The translations under genes were made by a program, and so were the position numbers. From Loripinus fragilis (taxonomy: Eukaryota; Mollusca; Bivalvia; Lucinida; Lucinidae), in assembly GCA_964019695.1 (NCBI GenBank), contig OZ026522.1, forward strand, positions 59,048,811-59,112,810: a stretch of DNA of 64,000 nucleotides. Direction: 5' to 3'. Under the pieces are notes generated by a model. It searched no databases, was not told the origin of the DNA, and was given only the letters and a program-made list of their open reading frames with translations. This document shows, piece after piece, positions 22,069 to 32,845 of the stretch (the first letter of the stretch is position 1; every line of letters begins with the position of its first letter).

Positions 22069-22947
22069 ACATATTGCTAAGTAAGTGCCAGAGCTTGTGA
22101 CACAGCTAGTCCTGACTATGAAGTGATACAGAAGACAATCCAGGTTCCAATGCTATTCTTCCACTTTCGTGCAGAATATATAGCTGTCAGTTCCGCCAGC
22201 TAATAATATACTTGTACATAGTATGAGAGTCAACAGAATATAACACTGTTAACCGTGGCAATAAAGTGGTGTTCAATACTGGTAAGTACCAGAGCTGATG
22301 TTATACCTGTAGATGATGCCACTGTTAGTCCTGACAATTAAGGGTAAGTTACTGCAGGTCACTAAATGTAGTTTATCCTATTAAAGGTAAGTGGCACCCC
22401 TTAATACACTGTGTAGAAAGCTTAAGCCAAGCTTAGGTCAAACGTGTAACAAAGTCTTAGCACCATAACAACAAAACAATATGAACGTTAACAAATATGA
22501 CCTGGGTGCTCAAATGAACAATCTCAAAGATTTGTCATTTGAATACACAGGCCATATAAGATATTATAAACAAAAAGATGATATATATTTCAGTAATAAG
22601 CCAAAATTATCATTGAAGTCTGTTATTTCCATTAAAAATGAATCAGAACCTCTTCAATGAGGGCAGCTAAAAATTTATTTTAATTTGAAAATAAAAGTTT
22701 GCGTATCATTGTACCTTGAATAATTTGTTGAATGGATATGTACAATGAACTATCCAATACCAATTTAAACTACTCATGCTCAGCTCAGTTACACGTTTAA
22801 CTACATATGCATGAGCACATTATTCACACTTAATGCTATCTATGGCATGTAGACACTTTAGACAAACTAACCGCATGGCACAGGGCACAGTATTATATTT
22901 CCCTGATGAAATTGCTGCCAGAATTCAGATAGCAGGTGGTTTTTCAG

Positions 22948-23061
22948 AGCCCAGAAAAGTTCAGTTTGACGTAAATAAAGAGGTTGATATTCCAAACAAT
23001 AAACTTAACCAGAGGCGAAGGACAGAGCCATGTGTGGCCGTATCAACGAAAGAATTTGCAG
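22948..23061 (+). CDS. Internal exon, basic, of the adaptor-like gene
   Basis: The 114-base exon lies between GTGGTTTTTCAG and GTGAGC, phase 1 on both sides. It encodes PRKVQFDVNKEVDIPNNKL, then NQRRRTEPCVAVSTKEFA. A second AG at 22935 would add four codons in the same frame and cannot be excluded; the TTTTCAG site is preferred for its pyrimidine run. No tyrosine is present. The QRRRTEPC stretch suits a basophilic kinase site. The frame is open further upstream, but that part has no supported acceptor. Confidence 0.7.
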
Positions 23062-23291
23062 GTGAGCTATTATATTGTAGCATTTTATATTAGATTCAAG
23101 AAAAAACTATCAATGAGCCTGCACGTGAATATTTTATACTCATCTCATCGCAAATGCCTGCAGCAAAGGCTGTTCCTTCGCTGCCCACGTACACAAAGTT
23201 TGAATGTAAATAAATAATTCGACCAAAAGATTAGACCTCTAATTCCGCTGGATGTGTTTGCATGTGCATATTAGGTGGCTTATGTGCGTAA

Positions 23292-23497
23292 GCTAAAACA
23301 TTTCTAAAGTGGCCACTCAAAAAAAGACCAAAATTGGTTCCCAAGGGCAATAATCGCTGAATGTAGTTCAAAAGTAATGCAGAATGCTCTAAGAAGAGGA
23401 TTCTGCAATACTTTCGACCTTCAGTAAGCTACCATTTGCCATTAAAATCTTTGTTTGGTCTATTTTTGAGTGGCCACTTAAGACAGGTTATGCTGTA
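23292..23497. mobile_element. MITE (family E, ~205 bp), degraded
   Basis: AGTGGCCACTCAAAAAAAGA faces TATTTTTGAGTGGCCACTTA, with outer ACAGGTTATGCTGTA. The interior holds a second hairpin (GCAGAATGCTCT facing AGAGGATTCTGC). Copies lie at 45912-46114 and 60068-60273. Confidence 0.8.
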
Positions 23498-24375
23498 TGC
23501 AATAAGTACCAAAATCTCATTATGTGGCCCATGTTTGTTCTGGTTTCCGTTTTTGAATTCCCCCCTAAGAAGTTATGAATTCACAAACAATAATTGCTGA
23601 CTTTATCACCTATTTATTTCCAAACTCGAATAAGAATAATATCCATACTTTTTAAAATAAATGTATGTTTATTTTTACTTACATCCAGTTTACTTTCAAA
23701 CACAAAAAACAACTATTTTATTTTTTATGACTGTGTTCATTTCTGAAAATTTATACCTGAATGAATGACTAAAACACACCATCTTTGTATCATTTGCAAG
23801 TGCAATGTAATGTCACACTATTTATTGTCAAGCTAGTATATCTACCAAATGGCGCCAAAAGGATAGATAAAGTTTGGCAAATGAGTGGAAATTATATCCT
23901 TGTAGCCAAAATATATAATGTAATATCAATTGTCTTGAAAGACAATCAATTTTCAATGCTCCTACTTCCCCCTTATAGTGCCTCAATTAGTGGATCTGGT
24001 CATAAGTGTCCGCCTTTGATGTAAAATAGACAGTACACCACAGGGTGCAATAAACTTGTCTGTGCTACTGTTGCTGAAATAAATAGAGTTTATTTATCAG
24101 GTGGTCAATCCGATAAAGAAACAAGTGCGAATATGACATGCGTTTCATCTCATCGATGCCTTGGGTCACCTGTGGTCAGGAAAAAGGAGTTCCAGCTAAA
24201 GGGATTTATTTCCCTAGAGGAAATAAATCTTTCTAGGCAAAAACAAAATTACCGATTTTATTTGTTTGATAAATCATGGTATTTTCCCGCCAAACGTGTA
24301 ATATATAACTTTAAAGGGAAGGCTAAGCTTGCATCAAGAGAAAGTGGCTAACCTTTTTGTTTTCAACTTTCCTAG
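23498..24375. other. Intron sequence, one speculative exon
   Basis: Mostly AT-rich unique sequence. An open segment after a possible acceptor at 24100 is discussed in the findings. I see no mobile element here. Confidence 0.4.
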
Positions 24376-24399
24376 GCCTTGTAGAAATCCATGGTCGTA
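24376..24399 (+). CDS. 24-base microexon of the adaptor-like gene
   Basis: Acceptor TTCAACTTTCCTAG and donor GTAAGT are both strong and only 24 bases apart. The frame is phase 1 on both sides and gives Gly-LVEIHGR, with a junction Ser on joining to the terminal exon. Eight codons is at the small end for exons, yet both splice sites are better than those of several longer exons. Alternative: chance splice-site pair. Confidence 0.55.
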
Positions 24400-25565
24400 G
24401 TAAGTCAACTGTTTTATATTTCTATAACATTTTGATCCTTTGAGTTAATTGCTGGCTTAAGCTTGTAACATTGATATGCATAATTCAATTTATTTTAATG
24501 TGAAATATGAAACAATATCGCAGAGAAATTGGTATTCCAAGCATACTCTTCTGGTTCAAATAAAAAAATTTGAAACACAAATGAGTGATTGTTGCATCCA
24601 CGTAAGGGTGCGGAATGACATGCTTGATCTATACTGCTGAATTGGTCTATTATATCAAAATGACATGTTCATGATGTTCTAAATTGAGGAATTTTGATCT
24701 TAACTTTGTCAAACTTGGTCACAATATTTAGAACCAAGATTTCTTTCTTGAGTTTGAGAATGGTTAATATCCTTTCTTGATTACCCTTTGTTCTGAAATT
24801 ATGCCATTTTTTTTTTACTATGTCTGTTCTCTAACCCGACTAATTTCTAATGAAACTTAAGAAAACTTGGACACAAAGCTTAACCCCATTATGTCTTCAT
24901 CTAGTTACAAAATGATGCATATCATCCAATGACTTCAATAATCCCGCATCTTGTCTGGGTATTCACTATTTGCTGATGTCCCACCTTTGGGAAAATTGTT
25001 ATAAATAATTATACAATGGGTTAATTGATATAAACAGTACTCGTATGAAGTTCTAATGGTTTCTGCGATAACAATGGTTTAAATGCATATATAGTATAAA
25101 AAGAAGCATACTGGTACTCGTGTTATATTATAATCATTGAGATTACAAAATAATCTGTAAAAAACAATTCCTTCAGAAATAGAGTGAACCTTCAATTTTA
25201 GAGAACAGCAGATTCGGATTTATTGAGTCTGTTCAAGAGAACAAATGGAACGTGCAACAATTCTCATGCCCCCTAGCACAGGCTTAAGCGTTATTCTGCT
25301 TTTTGTCAGGAAGGACTAACCCGCATTGAGTCAGAACAAAGTAAAGAATTCACACATTAAAACGCTGGGTAGAAAAGTTTTCTAATTTCTTCTTCTTAGA
25401 ACCTCATTAAGATCCTTTACTCTGTACTATTTACGTTAGCTCATAATAATTATTTTATTCACAATGAATAAAGCTTCTTGTGAGTCTATGTAGAAATTGT
25501 TGTCTTTAACTTATCTCAATTTCAACATCTTCGCCAGAAAGATACGTCAGATTGAACTGAAATAT
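24400..25565. other. Intron, nothing identified
   Basis: AT-rich unique-looking sequence. No inverted-repeat ends, SINE boxes or phase-compatible exon were seen. Confidence 0.45.
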
Positions 25566-25757
25566 AACCCTTGAAGCACCAATCACAACTGCAGCAGATG
25601 ACAAACTTTGCTCATCTTTCCTAATTTCGAAAAAAAAGATGGTATGATATTTCTGAAGAATTCTCATGAAATATCATGCCTTATTTGTTATTTTTGAAAA
25701 AGCAGCAAAATTTGGAATTGTCGCCTGCTGCAAAGTGTAGGTGACGCTTTAAAGGTT
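25566..25757. mobile_element. MITE (family J), second copy
   Basis: AACCCTTGAAGCACCAATCA opens and GGTGACGCTTTAAAGGTT closes. ACTGCAGCAGATGACAAA and TTGTCGCCTGCTGCAAA pair. A central hairpin has arms TATGATATTTC and GAAATATCAT. Confidence 0.7.
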
Positions 25758-26072
25758 TATGGGATACATCAGGGGTTGCATCAGGGGAAAACCCGAAATT
25801 AAGAATTGCTGACATCGTTTCTTTCGGATATACAAGCTAAACGGCATGGTGGTAATATTCTAAATTATTTATAAACGTCTCATGGGCCATCACTTGTCCT
25901 GAGGCATTAACTATAAACATGGATATCCAGAATTGCAAAGACGGTTCCATTTGAATATCTTATATTTATCATATGGTGCCGTGTCTATGTGTAATGTAAC
26001 GCCATAAACCACTAATGGTTTACAGATTTTGGTAACGTCATGAAATGACGGTCTTTATATGACAAATTCCTA

Positions 26073-26717
26073 AAGCCCAGTACACATTCACAATTTTGAC
26101 AATGGCAGAGCTATGATTCACCTCAATTTATCAAATCGTCATGCATCCGTATGATTCAAAGTAGCACTGTAGAGACATAGCTGTGTATTGAAGTAGTACC
26201 ATAGTAATTCGTGAAGGATCTTGCTGATTTAGGAACCACATAGACAACGCTAAGACAATTTTAAACCTTTTAAAACATTTGATGCCAATCATGAATCATG
26301 GTGGATTGTAGGCGTGGCCGAAGTCGTAGCTCTACGGTAGCAGAACCGGGCTAATTTACAGTGGATCCATAGATGTATTTGTGGGCATTTGGGGTGAATC
26401 AGGCTATCACAGACACCCAAATCCATCCAAATTTGCACTGATTCACCGCAATTCATCACCAATACAAGGTCGTGGCGCTATCCGCTTGAACTGTGCTAGC
26501 ACCTTTTCGAATTGTGAATGGAATGTGAGCATTAGAGAGCATTTTGTAACTATACAGTGGTGAAGCGTAGCGCTGCCATCATGACTCGTAGTAGATCCAT
26601 AGACGAACCATGCAGACACCCTATTGATGCTTGATTTTCTTTCTTCCATCCTGATGCGCACGGATTTAACCATCTGACTCAAATCTGGCTGAATTGTGGC
26701 TGTGTAACTGAGGCTTT
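26073..26717. mobile_element. Inverted-repeat element (family C), copy 1
   Basis: Starts AAAGCCCAGTACACATTCAC and ends GTGTAACTGAGGCTTTA. It directly abuts copy 2. The interior includes GAATCACCGCAATTCATCAC-type text. No coding capacity. Confidence 0.7.
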
Positions 26718-27158
26718 AAAGCCCCAGTTACACATTCACGATTCTGGCTACAATTCACCACGAATCGCCCAGATGTGATCTAACTGTTAAATCGGGATGC
26801 ATCGAGATAGATAAAACAGAAAATTCAAAAATCACGATGGCCTCTCACAATGTTCCTACAGTGTCTGGAATGATCCAGATTCCGCTACGGTAGAGCTACG
26901 GTTTAGGCCACGCCCACAATCCACACAATTCACCCCAACAAGTTTAAACTGTTTAAAATTGCTGTAGCATTGTCGTGGAGGCTCCATAATCACCATGATT
27001 CTTCAAGAATCACTATGGTACAACTACAATTCACGCCGGTGCATCTCGACGGCGCAACGGCACTACTAAGGATTATGCGGGTGCATCATGATTTGATAAA
27101 TAAGGGTGAACTGTAGCTCAACCATGGCCAAAATTTTGATTGTATAACTGGGGCTTAA
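26718..27158. mobile_element. Inverted-repeat element (family C), copy 2, abutting copy 1
   Basis: Starts AAGCCCCAGTTACACATTCA and ends TGATTGTATAACTGGGGCTT. It shares its junction with copy 1 at a CTTTAAAG palindrome. Sequence near both outer ends of the pair (CATCGTGATTTGATAAAT-like) is also inverted. Confidence 0.7.
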
Positions 27159-27410
27159 GGGTTTCACTGCAAAAACGCAATTTCAAGGTCTTTTAATGTC
27201 ATATGATAAATAGAATCTAGCATTTGGGTTCCTGTTTAATTTAATTCAATAATCTTGTTGCAAAAAGGCAATAAATTGCTTGGCAAACCTCACATTTTAC
27301 CTTTTCCTCAACTCGTTAATTAAATTCAATAAAACATGAACACTTATGAAAGATGCTCTCTGTCCTGAATCTAAGCTTTTATCATAAATAAAGACATGGA
27401 AATAAAATTA

Positions 27411-28185
27411 CCTTTATGCCCTCTGGTCAGGATAAAATGGCGCCCAATGTTACAGCTAATTGAGTTATATTAGGATTAGAGTTGCTGAGGGTTCAATGCA
27501 TTTTCAAAGTAGGATGGCATGCGTGTTTGTTCTTCTTTCTGAAATACTTCTATTTGCTTAAGTTTTATATCCGTATGTTTATGTTCGTTGTTTTTTTAGT
27601 CTCAAATGTAAATAGTTCTGCTCCTAACAGCTTCATAGGCTTAGTGCCAACCAGATGTTTTGTTTAACAATTATGTTTCTTTTTCGACGCCAGTGATAAA
27701 AAGCATGCTGACAAATTTATAATAAAACTAACTAAACCGTTTACAACTTCTTGCTACTGTCCTGCCAGCCAAGAGTGAAAGTGACTTTACGTTTTGTTTG
27801 CATACTCATCAGGTATTTAAAATTGCCTTTATGCCCTCTGGTCAGGATAAAATGGCGCCCAAGTTTACCTTAACAAAAGCAGCTACATTGAGTTATATTA
27901 GGATTAGAGTTTCTGAGGGTTAACTGCATTTTTAAAGTAGGCTGGCATGCGTGTTTGTTCTTTTGTCTGAAATTCTTCCATTTCTTAAGTTTTATTTCCT
28001 TATGTTTGTGTTCGTTGTTTAGTCTTGTATATAAATAGTTCTGCTCCTAACAGCTTGATGTGCTTAGTGACAACCAGATATTTTATTTAACAATGATGTG
28101 TCTCTTTCGACGCCAGTGATAAAAAAAGCATGCTGACAAATTTATAATAAAACTAACAAAACCATTTACAACTTCTTGCTGCTTG
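27411..28185 (+). repeat. Direct duplication, ~415 bp period
   Basis: TGCCCTCTGGTCAGGATAAA at 27418 recurs at about 27833. CATGCTGACAAATTTATAAT recurs likewise near the end of each unit. Two copies, head to tail. Confidence 0.85.
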
Positions 28186-28379
28186 TTCAAATGGATAATG
28201 CAAAATAAGACGTCAGAGAAATCGGTTTGCTTTGACCATCATGCAAGGGTTTTATTATTACTTTGGGCATGTCTTTCCGTTCAAAATAATTCAAGTTAGC
28301 GTTTTTAAATTTCATAAATGGATTCCTTATCAATTCATTACTAAACCATATTTTTAGTCTGAATTATCTCCCTTTGTGG

Positions 28380-29110
28380 AGTAATGCCATTTTTAAAGGG
28401 TCATAATGAATTTTTGTAATCAAGATATCTCAAAATCTATTACAGCTACTAGTAGGAGCTTTAAACTTAGTCAGCTGATAGAGGATAATGAGTAGATTAT
28501 TTGGTGAAAAATATTAAAAAGAAAGTTATCTTTTGTTGCGTTATTGCCCTTTGCAAATTTGGGCATTGAAAACTCGTAATAAACATGATAAAGATATCTC
28601 TAAAAAGTATTTTGCATACAGCTACAAACGTAGTCAGTTGATAGAAGATGATGAGTAAATTACCTGGTGAATTTGTTTTAGCTATTGGCCTTTGTAAATT
28701 TGGGCATTGAAAACTTGTACATGTAATAAAGATATCTTGAAAATTATTATAGCTAGCAATTTCAAACATGGTCAGTTGATAGAAGATGATTATTAGATTA
28801 CCTGGTGGAAATTTAAAAAAAAAATTTTTTGTTTTTAGTTATTGTCATTTTCAAATTTATGCATTGAAAACTTGCAATAAATATATCTTGAGATATTTTA
28901 TGGCTAACAGCTTCAAACTTTGTCAGCTGATAGAGGATGTTGAGTAGATTTCTGGAGGGTGAAATTTAAAAAAGTTATTTTTTAGTTATAACCCTTCGCA
29001 TTTTGGCATTGAAAACTTGTAATCAGGGTATCTCCAAAAAAAACTAAGAGCTTCAATTTTTTGTCAGCTGATATAGGATGATGAGTAGTATAGCTAGAAG
29101 CTTCAAACTT
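28380..29110 (+). repeat. Tandem repeat, ~120-160 bp unit, about five copies
   Basis: Each unit has TTTGGGCATTGAAAACTTGT, an AAGATATCTC block, then CTTCAAACTTAGTCAGCTGA and AGGATGATGAGTAGATTA. The units are diverged from each other. A minus-strand 90-codon frame across two units is a repeat artefact. Confidence 0.85.
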
Positions 29111-30336
29111 AACACGACCCTTGCCTTATAAAAGAATACCATCCTTATGGACAAGCAAAGGGTTACCACAGTGTTTCGTAAACATAATTTCTAGTATTCA
29201 TTAAGTCAAACTTTTCTAATTTAACTTTTATTATATTAACTGTTTGGCCGTTTATCTTTTATACACAAGACGCAGTAACTTAGTCTACAACCATGTACAT
29301 CTACTGTGCAATTTCGCACAGGTTACATATTTGGTAAATTTCCGGAGAATGTAGAAGTCCATAGCCAACAAATTAATGTTCTTTTTTCACCTTTTTTTGT
29401 TTCTCATGTTACTCATATCAAACATGTCTTCTTTCACTTCGTCGTATATCTTTTAAGATATTTCTTACTAAGCATGTTTTCAGCTACTACTTGAAATATT
29501 GCTAAAGTGTATCTGAATTTCCTCTGCTCAATTGTATGGACACGTTAAATCGCCTATACTTATCGCGTAAGCGACTTGGTGTCTATTACACAAACAAAAC
29601 GTATGCAATATCACAGAGACGTGGTTACAAGCCAAAATCAAAACATTTAGCCCAATTTGTTACATCTGCATATACATACTATCATTGTGCTAGATGTCTT
29701 GTATTTGATCATTGACCATATCTACTTCAAGTGGGACCAAAAATTATGCTCAGCTAGGTTTATTGTACAAAAACATATCATTTTGAGGCTACTGACCTAT
29801 CTTGAACCCATCGTGCTAATCCTTGAACCCATCGTTAGATATGTCTAGAGCAGGGAACCAGCCTATCTACTAGAGTTACGGTGCTCCGACCATCTCCAGT
29901 AGGTTCGTGACGTCACCCTAGTAGCGACTATAGGTGTTCGAATCAAACTTTAGTTACTATAGTAGGGACAATAGTTCGATTCGAAGTACGCCATAGTCCC
30001 ACAAACAAAATAGCACATGTTCAATCTCCCAAAATAAATCCAAGATGTTCCTTACAATTTGTGCGTTCAAGTCTTTGCATGCTGTGTAATTTTATTTTGT
30101 TTATGTCTGTTTTTTTTTTCAAATCATCTTTTTCGAGAATTTATACAATTTGGATCCAGATCAGACCCAACCTTTTGTTGGGCCTGATCTTGGTCCAAAC
30201 TGATTGCAAAGGTTATCAGAAGACGACACTAGTGGACAAAAGTTTAAGTAGGGTGGTTTTCGGAAAGGTGAACCATGGATATAACAGACATCATATTGAT
30301 GCACCTATTGACATGCCTTAACTTTAACCATTTCAG
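29111..30336. other. Last intron, 3' part
   Basis: No element was recognised except a short near-palindromic tract at 29865-30000 (CTCCAGTAGGTTCG). It ends with the acceptor ACCATTTCAG of the terminal exon. Confidence 0.45.
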
Positions 30337-30527
30337 GTTTAAATCCCGACTTCAAGAACAAACTTGAAGGTCTCATCGGCGGGACTGGTGGCGTGGGTCC
30401 TAAAAGTCCGTCAGGATCGCGACCCAATTCTAACATTGTAACAGAAGACCACCTGTATGCAGAGCTTCCTCCAATCGAACCCGATGACGTTTTCTATGCC
30501 AATACAGCGTTTAACAAACAAACCTGA
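30337..30527 (+). CDS. Terminal coding exon with YAEL and YAN motifs and stop codon
   Basis: Acceptor ACTTTAACCATTTCAG, entered in phase 1, then 63 codons to TGA at 30525-30527. The peptide reads LNPDFKNKLEGLIGGTGG, then a Gly/Pro/Ser linker, then EDHLYAELPPIEPDD and VFYANTAFNKQT at the C terminus. HLYAEL fits a YxxL half-ITAM or ITIM. FYANTA fits pYxN. The two tyrosines are 13 residues apart, like a variant ITAM but with Thr at the final position. DFKNKLEGLIGG is likely a short helix. The tail is typical of the C terminus of immune-type adaptors or receptor cytoplasmic tails. I do not recognise the family. Confidence 0.85.
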
Positions 30528-30559
30528 TGATTTCTTTATAGGTGGTGCTATGGAACAGT

Positions 30560-30670
30560 TTTGTCGTATTCGTGGCCGTCGCTTTAAACATAATGTTTTG
30601 GGTGCTGAAAAGGACCCTCTCATTGAAACGGTCCTTTTCATTACCACAACATATGCTTTGGTGTAGAAAT
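30560..30670. repeat. Hairpin element (family I) in the probable 3' UTR
   Basis: AAAAGGACCCTCTCATTGAA faces the complementary ACGGTCCTTTTC, flanked by GTTTTGGGTGCT and ACAACATATGCTTTGG. Copies at 46235, 47225, 62215, 62480 and 62640 share ACTCAAAAGAACC arms. It begins about 30 bases after the stop codon. Confidence 0.65.
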
Positions 30671-30723
30671 AAGAAAATGGTTTTAACTGTTCTTTCTGAA
30701 GACCAACAAACTGATTACTTTGG

Positions 30724-30785
30724 TAAACAGTGTAGACAAAGATGAAATGCCGCATGCGGCATTTCATCTGGGTCTACACTGTCTG
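30724..30785. repeat. Hairpin (family H), core GAAATGCCGC, in the probable 3' UTR
   Basis: ACAGTGTAGACAAAGATGAA and TTCATCTGGGTCTACACTGT pair. The inner GAAATGCCGCATGCGGCATTTC is a perfect palindrome of 22 bases. Confidence 0.85.
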
Positions 30786-31299
30786 TTTACATGTAGGTAA
30801 AACAATCTTCAGGGACAGAAATACACCATAACTTGGAACTTTTGACAGCTTCAACATCAGAATACGATTAAATCACGCACTCTTGTCTCGATGCGTGGTT
30901 GGGACACTTAACTGTGCATGTACCAGGCGTCACCTGTTGTTTGTGTGCAAGCAGCGATGGCCCTGGCGAAGCTGAGCGGCTGCGCAGACCTATAGCTGTG
31001 CCTTTGATATGTGATATGTAATCTGTGCAAACATCTCATGAGATGACTCAAATGAAGCAAGCATTGTGATTATATTATAGAGGCAACGAACAACACTAGT
31101 GTTGATCAAACTATATTTAAAACCAAAAGTAACTTTACACTGTTAATAGATTTACCTTTTCCGGGTTTTGGTGAATGACACATTAAATGTGTTTGATTGT
31201 ATTAAAGTATAATCAATTATTCATAAAACATTTCGGTTTTATGTTTTTTGCTGCCATAAATGCAACCACAACGTCCTAATGAGACATGCAAGGGGTCAA

Positions 31300-31305
31300 A
31301 ATAAA
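31300..31305 (+). promoter_or_regulatory. Possible polyadenylation signal of the adaptor-like gene
   Basis: AATAAA lies about 770 bases after the stop, followed by a T/GT-rich stretch (CACTTTTGATGTTACTG). It is the first canonical hexamer I noted downstream of the stop. Chance hexamers are frequent in AT-rich DNA. Confidence 0.25.
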
Positions 31306-32164
31306 CGTTTTCAAAACACATCACTTTTGATGTTACTGAGGCTTTGAGATTGGAAAATTTTGTATTTTAAAGGACCAGACTGAAAGACATGCTATCGAAT
31401 TGTTGCTTAAAGTTCAAATTGGCTAGGATTATCCTACAAGTAACTTACACAAGAGTGATATTTTACGTCCATGTCCTTGCGAACTTAACAGTGCTTTCAA
31501 TGGAATTTCCCATTACGAATTGTTTGCCATTTTTCTTCCAAACCGATGGAAATTTTGTCACACACTCTCGGCAAAGGCCCGAACTAATCGCTGATAAAAA
31601 AAATTATCAGAGATAAAGCTTAGTTTACTATTGTTCTAATTCATAAGGAGATAATTTAAATGTGTGCTAGCTGTAAGATGCTGCCTAAAAACAACCATAC
31701 GCCAAATACAAAATGTCTGGCAGTATCAATGGTCCTTAAAATAGCGTTTTCAAATCCTAGGTTTACCAAAACTTTTGTGAAGAAAGGCTGATTATGTGTT
31801 TTAATGAAATCACAGGTAACTCGAAAGCAGATTAATTTCCCTTAGTCGTTTTTCGTAAAGTATGATAAGGCAAGTGCCTGGAGCTCATTTCAATATTTTA
31901 TTTGGTTAAAATCAAAACTATAGTATAGATATTATTCGGTAGTTAAATGTGTAAAGTTACTTTTGGTTTTAAGTATATTTGGACGCTCAAGCTGATATGT
32001 GCCTTTGGCGATCCACAGATTCTCACACGGTAAAACTCATGAGTTGGGGTCTTATGTGATACAAAATTTATATGAAATGGAAAGAATATTTTTGTAATTT
32101 AATGCATTTAACTGGGCCAAATTTGCAACTTTGTGCATCATCGCAAACGCTTTGTGATAGAAGC
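31306..32164. other. No feature seen
   Basis: AT-rich, without recognised inverted repeats, SINE boxes or protein-like frames. Confidence 0.45.
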
Positions 32165-32400
32165 AGTTTTTTAACCCATTTAAGGCAAATGGGACGTTCC
32201 TACCCTTATCAGTAGGAAGAGCCCATTTCCAATTTTTTGTGGGACATTTTAATCGAATATACTGTAAACAAACACTGAATATCCTGATCAGATGCCACTG
32301 GATATGCACTGTTCGTCAATGTCCCATTTATGTGGCATCTGATCTGGATCTGCAATGTTTGCCCATGTCCCACAAAAAGGACGCCAGGCTTATATGGGTT
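32165..32400. mobile_element. Hairpin MITE with family H-like core
   Basis: AACCCATTTAAGGCAAATGG and CAGGCTTATATGGGTT form the ends. GTGGGACATTTTAATCGA and CATGTCCCACAAAAAG pair further in, and GATCAGATGCCA faces TGGCATCTGATC. A partial relative is at 52598-52660. Confidence 0.65.
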
Positions 32401-32799
32401 TAGTTTGAGCTGCTGAGACAATGATCTAGATTGTCAAGGTGATATTAAAACGTTTATAAAATGTACAAAGAGTTATTGCCCTTAATCAAGCTGTGGTTTG
32501 TCTTTTGCAGTCAACAGAAATTGCGAAATAAAGTTTCACGCTTTTGCACATGTCATTGAATAAACAGAACAGATGTAAGTTTTGTATTCGCTTTCTATAT
32601 ATGAGGCCCCATGGGGAGCTGGGGAGAAGGGTTATTTATTTTCAGGGAGCTGAGGAACACTGGTAATTGTTTTAGGGGAGCTGAGGAGCAAGCACATACT
32701 TTTGAAGATTTACAGAGCACTGACAAAAAGCTGAGGAAAAACATTCATGGATTTAGGGAGATCAGAGCATTATTTTTTAGTGATCAAGTGAGCAGAACC

Positions 32800-32845
32800 C
32801 CCCCCCCCCAACACACACACACACATACACGCACACACACTACCA
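32800..32845. repeat. C run followed by (CA)n microsatellite
   Basis: A run of about ten C is followed by ACACACACAC with single interruptions. Confidence 0.9.

Noticed and set aside
28380..29110. CRISPR-like array
   Set aside because: Units are long, diverged and without unique spacers; this is an ordinary tandem repeat in animal DNA.
14480..30527. Firm assignment to FYB/ADAP or another named adaptor
   Set aside because: LRSRFE and EIYDD are only suggestive, and no helical SH3 or other domain was found, so no gene symbol is given.
30540..30666. Open frame after TTTCTTTATAG beyond the stop codon
   Set aside because: It would need a donor inside the terminal exon that is not there, and it overlaps a family I hairpin.
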